From CAZSDW01 sp964605705 (lineage in GTDB: Bacteria > Fidelibacterota > UBA2242), in assembly GCA_964605705.1 (NCBI GenBank), contig CAZSDW010000073.1, positions 1-11,534 on the forward strand: 11,534 bases of DNA, given 5' to 3'. Positions 1-7,404 of the stretch are shown in pieces. The notes below the pieces were generated by a model. The model ran no database searches. It worked only from the letters and a program-made list of their open reading frames with translations, and was not told the DNA's origin. Position numbers and translations under genes: made by a program. Position 1 is the first letter of the stretch, and the number at the start of each line of letters is the position of its first letter.

Positions 1-1570
1 CATCATATTTCACTTGCAACTTTTTAAGTTCGACTTTTAACTCATTCACAATATTTAAATAGGCGGGATCGTTAACCACATTATTGATTTCATGCGGATC
101 ATTCTCCAGATCATACAGTTCCCAACTGTCGATTTTATAATAGAAGTGGATGAGTTTATAGCGCTGCGTCCGAATTCCGTAATGACGCATCACATTATGC
201 CAGCCGTGAGGATATTCATAATAATGGTAATACATGGAAGTCCGCCAGTCATAAGGCGTTTTTTCACAGGTCAAGGATCGAAAGGACTCGCCCTGCATCT
301 CTGCCGGAATATCCATACCGGCAAAGTCGAGAAGCGTCGGTGCAAAATCCAGATTCAGGACCATATCTTCTGAAACCTGTCCCGCTTTTATTTTCTTTGG
401 ATAACGCATCATCAGGGGCATTCTTAGAGATTCTTCGTACATAAACCGTTTATCATACCAGCCGTGCTCACCCAGGTAGAATCCCTGGTCGGAGGTATAA
501 ATCACGATCGTATCCTCAGCCAGACCGGTTCTATCGAGATAATCAAGTAACCTGCCTACATTTTCATCGACCGAAATAATACAGCGCAGGTAATCTTTAA
601 GATAGCGCTGGTATTTCCACTCCAGCAACTCCTTGCCGGACAGATTGGCTTTTTTGAATTTTTCATTCATTTTATTGTAGTGGGCATCCCAGGCTTTACG
701 TTGATCAGCAGTCAGGCGCTCATAGGTTTTACGCCAGTTTTCTTCTGCTTCAGAGGCAAATTGAACATTTCCGCCGGTGCCGGTTTCCTTCTCATAAAAT
801 CCTTTTTTCAGTTTTAAATCATTGGATAGATACATATTATCAATCCGCATATCCGCTTTTTCTGCCGCACTGCGGTTTACATAATCATCATAAAAAGTTT
901 CCGGGACAGGAAATTTTGTATCCTCAAATGAATCCAGGTATCTGGTGTTCGGCATCCAGTTTCGATGGGGCGCTTTATGATGTACTAACAGACAAAATGG
1001 ATTGCCCCGGTCGCTTTGTTCCAATACCGCCAGAGCTTTGTCGGTAATTAAATCGGTGGTGTATCCGATAGATTGTTTTTCGATTCCATTTTCTATGAAA
1101 ACCGGATTATAATATTCACCCTGATCGATTAAAACCTGCCAACCGTCAAATCCGGTAGGATCTGTTTTCAGATGCCATTTTCCGACGATAACAGTGTGAT
1201 AACCGGCTTTCTGGAGCAGCTTGGGGAAGGTCATCTGCCCGCCATCGAATTCATCCCGGTTATCTCGCAAACCATTTTTATGGCTGTATTTACCAGTCAA
1301 CATTGTTGCCCGGCTGGGACCGCAGATGGAGTTGGTCACAAAACTGTTTTTAAATAAAATTCCTTCCCGGGCAATCCGATCGATATTCGGTGTATCAATC
1401 AACTTATTCCCGTAGCAACTGATCGCCTGTTCGGCATGATCATCACTCATAATGAACAGGATATTGGGGCGCTTTATTTTTGAATGACATGAAGAAAAGA
1501 AAATCGGCAAGGTCAAACCCGCCGTACCAATGCCCGCGGTTTTGATAAATTCCCGGCGTGTATAACTCAT
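1..1570 (-). CDS. Tat-exported Cys-type sulfatase (arylsulfatase A-like), C-terminus cut by window edge
   Basis: Hydrolyses sulfate esters, probably on a sulfated glycan outside the cytoplasm; the substrate cannot be read from the sequence. The frame is open for 523 codons and runs off the left edge without a stop, so only a few residues are probably missing (relatives are roughly 500-550 aa). Residues 4-10 (TRREFIK) are a textbook twin-arginine motif, followed by a hydrophobic stretch and FSSC (Cys28), which could serve as a lipobox. Metal-binding Asp43-Asp44 lie in FIMSDDH. The sulfatase signature C-G-P-S-R at Cys83-Arg87 gives the cysteine to be converted to formylglycine. GKWHL follows at 130-134, SDQG supplies the second metal-ligand pair, and the C-terminal WELYDLENDPHE region is typical of DUF4976-bearing S1 sulfatases. 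Two ATGs are adjacent (1573 and 1570); GAGG is six bases from the second, which I chose. No maturase or cognate glycosidase is in the window. The family call is firm; the subfamily is not. Confidence 0.93.
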   Translation of the reverse strand, partial: MSYTRREFIKTAGIGTAGLTLPIFFSSCHSKIKRPNILFIMSDDHAEQAISCYGNKLIDTPNIDRIAREGILFKNSFVTNSICGPSRATMLTGKYSHKNGLRDNRDEFDGGQMTFPKLLQKAGYHTVIVGKWHLKTDPTGFDGWQVLIDQGEYYNPVFIENGIEKQSIGYTTDLITDKALAVLEQSDRGNPFCLLVHHKAPHRNWMPNTRYLDSFEDTKFPVPETFYDDYVNRSAAEKADMRIDNMYLSNDLKLKKGFYEKETGTGGNVQFASEAEENWRKTYERLTADQRKAWDAHYNKMNEKFKKANLSGKELLEWKYQRYLKDYLRCIISVDENVGRLLDYLDRTGLAEDTIVIYTSDQGFYLGEHGWYDKRFMYEESLRMPLMMRYPKKIKAGQVSEDMVLNLDFAPTLLDFAGMDIPAEMQGESFRSLTCEKTPYDWRTSMYYHYYEYPHGWHNVMRHYGIRTQRYKLIHFYYKIDSWELYDLENDPHEINNVVNDPAYLNIVNELKVELKKLQVKYD

Positions 1571-1652
1571 CATTGCCCTCTATTTACTGCTAACTTAGAT
1601 AATTTTATGGTAATGATCTATCACAGATATTTTTTATGTTTTCTTTTTTCAA

Positions 1653-1681
1653 TATATACAAAACTATTTCTAATAAATCAA
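1653..1681 (-). promoter_or_regulatory. Putative sigma70-type promoter of the sulfatase gene
   Basis: On the minus strand, TTGATT (1676-1681) and TATATA (1653-1658) are separated by exactly 17 bases, about 80 bases upstream of the chosen sulfatase start. Each box matches four of six consensus positions. The surroundings are very AT-rich, so a chance match is possible. Confidence 0.3.
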
Positions 1682-1964
1682 TTTGTTTGTATGGGTAAAT
1701 CCACCCGTTTCTAATCTACATCCATAATTAATAGTAACAACGCAAGTATTTTGAAAACTTTCATTGCATTAATTCCCATTTTCATGCTTAGTACTCCAAA
1801 GACTGTTATATTCCATTCCAGGCAGTCCCCCGATCCTCTTCCACAGCAAACGCACCGTCAATCCCATCCTTCCCGGGCGGGATATCCTGCAGCGCATCTG
1901 TTCATTGCCCGAATTATATTGATTATCAGCGCCTTAAGATGATATTGTTGGTTATAAAATATAT

Positions 1965-1990
1965 CGCTGGTTCACGATGGGATATTGATG
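1965..1990 (-). repeat. Worn copy of the hairpin repeat, downstream of the kinase
   Basis: This 26-base stretch matches 22 of 26 positions of the segments at 7187-7212 and 11253-11278, in the same orientation and likewise just beyond the 3' end of a minus-strand gene. The loop (TGAAC on the minus strand) is kept, but several stem pairs are lost, so it is probably a weak or dead terminator. Flanking ATATC/GATAT could still pair. Confidence 0.5.
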
Positions 1991-2031
1991 TAACAAAGAT
2001 TATAAGTCAATTGAAGAACCATCATACTTAG

Positions 2032-4719
2032 TTATTTATCTAATTCGTCCCTGATGGCACGCCCGATTTTTTCAAAGTTATAGGGTTTCTTGATATATGC
2101 TCCGGCACCGAGTCTTTGAGCCTCTTTGACAAGCTCTGTCTCAGAAAATCCACTGGTAATGATCGCCTTTTGATAGGGATACAGGGTGAGGATTCTTTTG
2201 TATGTTTCAAGTCCATCGATGCCGGGATCCATGATCATATCTAATATCAGGAGATCTGCTGAATTCTTTTTCATGTATTCAACCGCTTCTTCACCACTTG
2301 AAACTGCGGCAACTTTATAGCCCAGTTTTTCGAGCATCTGAGAGACTATTACTCTTTGTTCTTCCACGTCATCAATGACCAAGATTGATTCTCCCTTTGC
2401 CATATAGACATCGAGAGATATTAAAGATTCGTCCTTGATCGTTTCTTTTCTGGTTATCGGGAAGTAAAGCGTAAATGAAGTTCCTGCACCTTTCTTGCTT
2501 TGGAGATCGATATATCCGTTATGGTCTTTTACGGTTCCCCAGATAACTGTCATTCCCAATCCTGTCCCACTTCTTCCCATTTTCTTTTTGGTATAGAATG
2601 GTTCAAAAATCTTTTTCAGGTCCTCTTTTGATATTCCTTCTCCGGTATCAGTAACTGTCAGGGTAACATAATCACCCTCCTCAACATGCTCATAACCTAT
2701 ATTGAGTTTATCAAGATATCGATTTTGAGTTAATATAGATATTTCACCGCCATCCTTTATAGATTCAGCCGCATTGGACATTAAATTCATAATTGTTTTT
2801 GAAAGATGAATCGGGGAACCCATAATATTTAACAAATCTTTATCGAGATTAGTTTTCACCTTTACATTGGGGTGAAATGAAATGAGTTTCTCATACTCAG
2901 GACTTTTTAAATAATCGGAAATAATGTCATTTAAATTTACAACCTCACTGATTGCAACTCCTCTTCGTGCCATCGTTAACAAATCCTGGACAATGACTCC
3001 CGCTTTCTCTGCCGACTTTTGGATTGTCAGTAATGGTTCCCTCAAGGGATTCGTCTCGGACATTCCGCTTAATATCAATTCGGGATAGAGTACAAGACTG
3101 GTCAGAATGTTATTAAGATCATGTGCCACTCCTGAAGTTAGTGTACCAATGACTTCCATTTTTTGGGCATGCAGGAGTTTTAATTGGAGACGCTTGAATT
3201 CAGATATGTCATTTACCGTTAAAATTTGCCCTTTTAAAGGATCTGCCGGATCTAGGGAGCAGGAGCCAAGAATACAATCAAAGCTGGTTCCGTCTTTTCG
3301 AATCCAGCGCGTTTCAACATGACCGGTTTTTGCTCCGGCAATGCCAAAATGGAGTTCTCTGCCCACCCGTTTATACTCACTATCGTTCCGGTAAAGAATT
3401 GATATGCTGCGCCCTAATAAAGAATCTTCATCATGACCCACCATTCGATATAATGTTTCATTCGCCCATTCTAATTTCTCGTTATTTACCAAACCGATTC
3501 CAATGGGTGAAGCCATGAGAATCGCCTTCATTTTTTGCTCGCTCTGCTTCAGGATCTCTTCTACCTGCTTACGCTCGGTCACTTCTTTTACTAAGGCGTC
3601 CCTTGAGACGGTGGTACTATTTAAATCTTCAACCATTTTATTGAAACTTAATGCCAGTTCTCCAATTTCATTTTCCGATTCGATATCAATTTTTGAGGTC
3701 AGTTGCCCCTTTCCGATTTTTTCCGCAGCATCCCTAAGTTCAATAATAGGTTTGATCATTCTTTTTGAGATATAAATACCGAATCCTATCGCTAAAATAA
3801 TACTCGCTATTATTACCAGCACTGATAAAACAATTGTTATAACCACCGTTTGATACGCTTCCAGAATCGGCAATTCAACAATGACTGCCCATTCGGGTAC
3901 TTCCAGGTTCACATGGGTTGTTAAAACAGCGGTATTCAGAATGCCCTTTGATATTTTTACTCGTTTTTGACGTGTGCGAAAATTACTATCTATAAACTCG
4001 CGGACTTCTGTCAAATGATTTAAATTTTCCCTTCTCAATACACGGCTGATATCTCTGAAGGCAATGAGATTACCCTGTTTATCTACGACATAAGCCAGAC
4101 CATTATTTTGGATCTTCATCCCGCTGACTAAATCCCACATGAATTTCAGGTTTGCTTCAGCAATTAAGATTCCCTTAAAATCTACAAAGACATCCGTAAT
4201 CGGAACTGCCATTACCACCATCGGTTCACTGGTCACTTTATCGATATATATAGGGCTAGTATATGTTTCTTTCTGACTTACCTTTGAAAACAATTCACTT
4301 TTGTCATAATCCATCAATTGGACTGATAATAATTTTGATAAACGAGAAACCCGTAACAGTTCCTCTCCTTGTGCATCCAGGAGAACAAACTGACGAAAGG
4401 TCATTTCAAAACCCAGCAGTTTCTCCAGTATCGGTTTCTGTTCCTCCCTGGGAATAATTAGCAGATTGCTACGGCGGGATACCGCTTCCAAAATGCTGAA
4501 TTTTTCTCGCATAAATCCTTCAACACTGTTTGCCGCATCCTGGGCAATAAGTTGCTGATGCTCAATCAGAAGTTTCTGTTGGGCTCGGAAGCTTAAAAAC
4601 ATTTGTAAGCTGCTGGCAACCAACAGCACTACTATTATCAAAACCGAAAAAGAAATAGCCAGAGTGACTGCCAAGCTCCGAAACTTACCTGGTTTTTCCA
4701 ATTTGATCTTCATAGACAT
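2032..4719 (-). CDS. Hybrid sensor histidine kinase: dCache, HAMP, PAS, HisKA, HATPase, receiver
   Basis: Membrane sensor kinase of 895 aa that should autophosphorylate on histidine and pass phosphate to its own receiver. Order of parts: membrane segment at about 15-42, periplasmic dCache-like sensor at 43-290 (with FVLLDAQGEELLRV and LAYVVDKQGNLIAF PAS-like strands), membrane segment at 292-317, HAMP at about 318-372, a short coiled coil, PAS/PAC at about 390-507, dimerisation helix with phosphoacceptor His533 in GVAHDLNN (NtrB-like type), then the ATPase domain with N box Asn649, DTGEGIS (691-697), FEPFYTKK and GTGLGM (718-723). The C-terminal receiver (about 778-895) keeps the acid pair Asp783-784, phosphoacceptor Asp827 and Lys878-Pro879. 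All key residues are present, so the protein looks active. There is no DNA-binding output or Hpt domain, so a partner elsewhere is needed. It follows the two binding lipoproteins by 93 bases on the same strand, which suggests they feed it. No clear Shine-Dalgarno precedes the ATG. Confidence 0.95.
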   Translation of the reverse strand: MSMKIKLEKPGKFRSLAVTLAISFSVLIIVVLLVASSLQMFLSFRAQQKLLIEHQQLIAQDAANSVEGFMREKFSILEAVSRRSNLLIIPREEQKPILEKLLGFEMTFRQFVLLDAQGEELLRVSRLSKLLSVQLMDYDKSELFSKVSQKETYTSPIYIDKVTSEPMVVMAVPITDVFVDFKGILIAEANLKFMWDLVSGMKIQNNGLAYVVDKQGNLIAFRDISRVLRRENLNHLTEVREFIDSNFRTRQKRVKISKGILNTAVLTTHVNLEVPEWAVIVELPILEAYQTVVITIVLSVLVIIASIILAIGFGIYISKRMIKPIIELRDAAEKIGKGQLTSKIDIESENEIGELALSFNKMVEDLNSTTVSRDALVKEVTERKQVEEILKQSEQKMKAILMASPIGIGLVNNEKLEWANETLYRMVGHDEDSLLGRSISILYRNDSEYKRVGRELHFGIAGAKTGHVETRWIRKDGTSFDCILGSCSLDPADPLKGQILTVNDISEFKRLQLKLLHAQKMEVIGTLTSGVAHDLNNILTSLVLYPELILSGMSETNPLREPLLTIQKSAEKAGVIVQDLLTMARRGVAISEVVNLNDIISDYLKSPEYEKLISFHPNVKVKTNLDKDLLNIMGSPIHLSKTIMNLMSNAAESIKDGGEISILTQNRYLDKLNIGYEHVEEGDYVTLTVTDTGEGISKEDLKKIFEPFYTKKKMGRSGTGLGMTVIWGTVKDHNGYIDLQSKKGAGTSFTLYFPITRKETIKDESLISLDVYMAKGESILVIDDVEEQRVIVSQMLEKLGYKVAAVSSGEEAVEYMKKNSADLLILDMIMDPGIDGLETYKRILTLYPYQKAIITSGFSETELVKEAQRLGAGAYIKKPYNFEKIGRAIRDELDK

Positions 4720-4812
4720 TGCTGATTGTTATTCAAAGCTGGTAAAAACTTGGGGCTTTCAATCCAGCACAAATCCAATTTCTTTTAAGCACTGTGATTT
4801 CGTCTGATAGGT

Positions 4813-5826
4813 TTAACGAATTATCTCACTTGCTTTGCTTAATAGACCCTTGCTCACGTTCAAACCCAGTTCCTGAGCCAGTTTGTAATTGAGCTGAAAA
4901 TAGGGTTTGGCAGAGACGACCGGAATGGAACCTGCCGGTGTTCCTTTAAGGATTTTATCAGCCAGTATCGCTGCCTGTTTGCCTGCCATTGCAAGATCTA
5001 CATTTATTCCAAAGAGAGAGCTATAGCCCCCCATCACCATTAACGCACCACCAATTGGAATTTTATATTTATTGGCAAATTTACACAATACTTCAGAAGC
5101 AGCCGGCGTCACGCCCAGAGGCTCAGCCAAAAATAAAATTGCATCCATGCCAATATCAACCGATTCAGCCCGTACATCGAGAAGAGTTTTGAGCTCTGAA
5201 GCATCATTAGCGGGAGCCTCTTCCAATATCACACCCATCGATGCTGCCGCCGGATATAATACCTCTAATTGACTGGCTACAATGGGATAATCTCGCTGAT
5301 AGGGTATCCATATCCGTTTCGCTTGCGGTGCCAATTCGCACATGATCTCTAAACGCTGGAGCGCGATGTCAGGTCCCGGGTAGCGAACCCCGGTTACATT
5401 CCCGCCGGGTTCTCCTGCGCTATTGACCAGGTCTGTATCTTCAATATTGGCATGCGTGAACACTACCGGAATTTTCGTTCCCCGGGTGGCTGCCTTGGCT
5501 TCCTGACTTGCTTCAGTGGGAAAAACAAAAATCAAATCTACTTTATCACTGACAAATTTATTGAGAATATTCTTATAAACGGTCATATCAAAGTCGGTTT
5601 TTTGGAGATCATAGATAATATTTTCTCCCTCCTTGTATCCCAATTCCGCCATTTTGGCTTTGAAACCGTCGGCTATTTCGGCAATGTAATTTAAACCGGA
5701 CAGAATCCCGACGTGATACACAAGGGATTTCCTTTTTGCGCAATTATTTAAAACCAAAGAAACAACAAGCAACAAGGTCAATACTAACAGTGGTCGTCTG
5801 ATTCTATTTTGTTTAATTAAATTCAT
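4813..5826 (-). CDS. ABC_sub_bind (TrpX/COG2984-type) substrate-binding lipoprotein, second copy
   Basis: Periplasmic type I binding protein of 337 aa, membrane-anchored. An in-frame ATG lies upstream at 5853, but AAAGGAG sits eight bases before the ATG at 5826, and starting there gives a clean lipoprotein signal (basic NRIRRP, hydrophobic LLVLTLLLVVSLVL, then Cys29), so I chose 5826. The residue before the cysteine is Asn, unusual for a lipobox. Family hallmarks are VYHVGILSGLNY near the start, VDLIFVFPTEAS, the conserved PGGNVTGVRYPGPD, DAILFLAEP, and the C-terminal ILKGTPAGSIPV and LLSKASEIIR. Characterised relatives bind aromatic amino acids (TrpX tryptophan, CD0873 tyrosine); the ligand here is unknown. 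It sits 29 bases after a close paralogue and 93 bases before the kinase. No permease or ATPase gene is nearby, so I infer a sensing rather than a transport role. Confidence 0.9.
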   Translation of the reverse strand: MNLIKQNRIRRPLLVLTLLLVVSLVLNNCAKRKSLVYHVGILSGLNYIAEIADGFKAKMAELGYKEGENIIYDLQKTDFDMTVYKNILNKFVSDKVDLIFVFPTEASQEAKAATRGTKIPVVFTHANIEDTDLVNSAGEPGGNVTGVRYPGPDIALQRLEIMCELAPQAKRIWIPYQRDYPIVASQLEVLYPAAASMGVILEEAPANDASELKTLLDVRAESVDIGMDAILFLAEPLGVTPAASEVLCKFANKYKIPIGGALMVMGGYSSLFGINVDLAMAGKQAAILADKILKGTPAGSIPVVSAKPYFQLNYKLAQELGLNVSKGLLSKASEIIR

Positions 5827-5855
5827 TTTTGCATCTCCTTTAGCGATCAGCATTC

Positions 5856-6872
5856 TTAACGAATGATTCTATCCGCCCGGCTCAACAGCCCTTCGGGCAC
5901 AGGCACACCAAGCTCTTGAGCGACTTTATAATTGATCTCAAGATAACTTTCCGAGGAGACAACTGGAATGGTACCGGCAGGAGTGCCTTTGAGTATTTTG
6001 TCAGCTAGGACCGCTGCCTGTCTGCCGGTTTTGGGAACGTCAACATTAATACCAAAAATGGAGCCATAATTCCCAACTTGCATCAATATACCGCCAATTG
6101 GCATTTTTTGCTCGTATGCAAACTTGCCCATAACTGCAAAGGCATCATCTGTGCAGCTAAGCGGTTCGGGAATAAAGAATATCGCATCAAAACCGATATC
6201 GACTAAATTTTTTCTTGTATCTAATTCAGCCTGAATCTCTGCTGCATCGTCGGCAGGAAATTCAATCAACGTTACCCCGGCAGCTTCAGCGACCGGATAC
6301 AAAACTCGTATTTGACTGCTTATGATAGGATAACCTCTTTGATAAGGCACCCACATTCGTTGCGCCTCCGGAGCTAACTCATGCATAAATTCAAACCGCT
6401 TGATTGCGAGATCAGGTCCCGGGAAACGAACACCGGTTATATTTCCGCCTGGCTTCCTTACGCTATCTACCAGACCAGTCTCTTCAATATTGGCAATTGC
6501 AAAAATAACCGGAATGTCTGTTCCTTGAGTAGCGGCTTTGGCTGCCATGGATACTTCAGTAGGAAAAGTTAAAATAAGGTCAACTTTATCTTCAATAAAT
6601 TGCCTGAGGATTTCTCCTTCTCTCTCCGGTTCAAAGTTTGTTCTCTGGTAATTATATACAATATTTTTCCCTTCAATATAGCCCAACTCTGTCATTTTAG
6701 ACTTGAATCCATCTGACAAAACGGTTATATAATCCAAACCACACAGCATTCCCACTTTATATACTTTCGTCCGGGCTCTTTGTCCGCAATTACCCAAAAA
6801 TAAAAAATTCATACTAACCAGAATCAGAAAAAGTGTTTGTTGCACTGATTTTGCATGCTTTTTTTGATTCAT
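5856..6872 (-). CDS. ABC_sub_bind (TrpX/COG2984-type) substrate-binding lipoprotein, first copy
   Basis: First gene of the presumed SBP-SBP-kinase operon, 338 aa. The ATG at 6872 is preceded by GGGGAGGAG at good spacing. The signal has a basic start (QKKHAK), a hydrophobic core and Cys29 in LFLGNC, again with Asn just before the cysteine. It matches the downstream paralogue along its whole length, more than half identical by eye, with shared blocks such as DKVDLI, PGGN-TGVR-PGPD, VPYQR-YPI, IFGINVD and DKILKGTPAG-IPVVS. The clearest differences lie around residues 75-85 and 195-230, where the two may have diverged in ligand preference. It is an anchored periplasmic binding protein of the family that includes TrpX. 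No transporter partners are present; the neighbouring dCache kinase is the likely client. The duplication looks old rather than recent. Confidence 0.9.
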   Translation of the reverse strand: MNQKKHAKSVQQTLFLILVSMNFLFLGNCGQRARTKVYKVGMLCGLDYITVLSDGFKSKMTELGYIEGKNIVYNYQRTNFEPEREGEILRQFIEDKVDLILTFPTEVSMAAKAATQGTDIPVIFAIANIEETGLVDSVRKPGGNITGVRFPGPDLAIKRFEFMHELAPEAQRMWVPYQRGYPIISSQIRVLYPVAEAAGVTLIEFPADDAAEIQAELDTRKNLVDIGFDAIFFIPEPLSCTDDAFAVMGKFAYEQKMPIGGILMQVGNYGSIFGINVDVPKTGRQAAVLADKILKGTPAGTIPVVSSESYLEINYKVAQELGVPVPEGLLSRADRIIR

Positions 6873-6973
6873 CTCAATCTCCTCCCCTTCTAATTAAAAA
6901 ACATCAAACCTTAAAAACACATTTTCATATTCCTACTCAATTGTTTCAGACATTTCGATTATTAAGTACAAAC

Positions 6974-7002
6974 ATTTTAATCGGTACTTTTATTAATAGC
7001 AA
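6974..7002 (-). promoter_or_regulatory. Putative promoter of the SBP-SBP-kinase operon
   Basis: On the minus strand TTGCTA (6997-7002) and TAAAAT (6974-6979) are 17 bases apart, matching the sigma70 consensus at four and five of six positions, about 100 bases upstream of the first binding-protein start. The AT-rich context makes a chance match possible. Confidence 0.3.
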
Positions 7003-7178
7003 GTGCATTTTCGAACAATTTAATGGTTGGATGGCATATAATACCTGCTAATAAAGCAGAGAAAGAATACTTAGTTAAACACTATTATCCAAATACAATC
7101 CATTTTTTATACTTCATGTTCATATTATCACTTATTCACAGAATTGATTTAACAACCATAGTGATGGTCTATTTAAAC

Positions 7179-7212
7179 AAAAATCCCGCCGGTTCACGAC
7201 GGGAAATTGGTG
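7179..7212 (-). terminator. Intact hairpin terminator in repeat module copy A
   Basis: The minus strand forms a seven-pair stem (one G-T pair) at 7185-7203 with loop TGAAC, followed by ATTTTT. The 34 bases 7179-7212 are identical to 11245-11278. Its position beyond the CotH stop suggests it ends that transcript. Confidence 0.7.
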
Positions 7213-7285
7213 AGGCGAGGGATCCTGATAATTCGAGGAATCGCTGACATCCGACTTCATTTTATTGCGCCGGACTGTCAGATAA

Positions 7286-7360
7286 ATCAGGCACTTACAG
7301 CCTTAAGTGACCAAAAAGTTACCATGCGATGAAAAAGCCCGATTTTTGGTCACGCTTTTT
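7286..7360. repeat. Right flank of repeat module, copy A, with broken hairpin
   Basis: These 75 bases match 11341-11415 at 66 positions without gaps. The hairpin intact in copy B (GCCCGA/TCGGGC) is broken here: GCCCGA (7337-7342) faces TCACGC (7350-7355), with two mismatches in the stem centre. The module lies about 45 bases beyond the CotH stop. Confidence 0.85.
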
Positions 7361-7404
7361 ATCATTCACGACGAGAATCAAATCCCTCCTGGGGTCATAT
7401 GATA

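Larger units (their letters stand above)
1571..2031. other. Spacer between kinase and sulfatase; possible gene fossil
   Basis: No convincing gene is present. The right part (1965-1990) holds a worn copy of the hairpin repeat described below. A GC-richer patch at about 1806-1901 is open on the minus strand for 32 codons and reads like ordinary protein (for example KDGIDGAFAVEEDRG, then WNGI and a stop at 1806-1808), but it has no start and meets a stop upstream. A second minus-strand mini-ORF (1711-1764, or from 1785) encodes a signal-peptide-like MKVFKILALLLLI followed quickly by a stop. Both may be remnants of a lost gene or chance. The far left contains the putative sulfatase promoter and 5' leader. 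Confidence 0.4.
6873..7404. other. Spacer between CotH gene and SBP operon
   Basis: No gene is seen. From right to left it holds the 3' flank of the CotH gene (repeat module 7179-7360), an AT-rich stretch 7003-7178 in which I see nothing beyond a small CTGCT/AGCAG hairpin near 7045-7060, and the putative operon promoter and leader (6873-7002). A short echo of the hairpin repeat (TTCACGACGAGAA, about 7365-7377) may be a further fragment. Confidence 0.5.

Noticed and set aside
92..1415. Plus-strand open frames (92-373, 1172-1357, 1221-1415)
   Set aside because: They lie opposite the sulfatase frame, which has catalytic motifs throughout, and their peptides show no recognisable domain.
1661..1680. 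Bacteroidetes-type promoter (TAnnTTTG) upstream of the sulfatase
   Set aside because: TAGTTTTG is present, but no TTG lies at the required distance upstream; the sigma70-like pair fits better.
1751..1942. Plus-strand 63-codon ORF in the spacer
   Set aside because: No ribosome site and no recognisable motif; the composition looks like antisense of noncoding DNA.
5824..5853. Upstream ATG at 5853 as start of the second binding protein
   Set aside because: The ATG at 5826 has AAAGGAG at ideal spacing, and starting there gives a normal lipoprotein signal.
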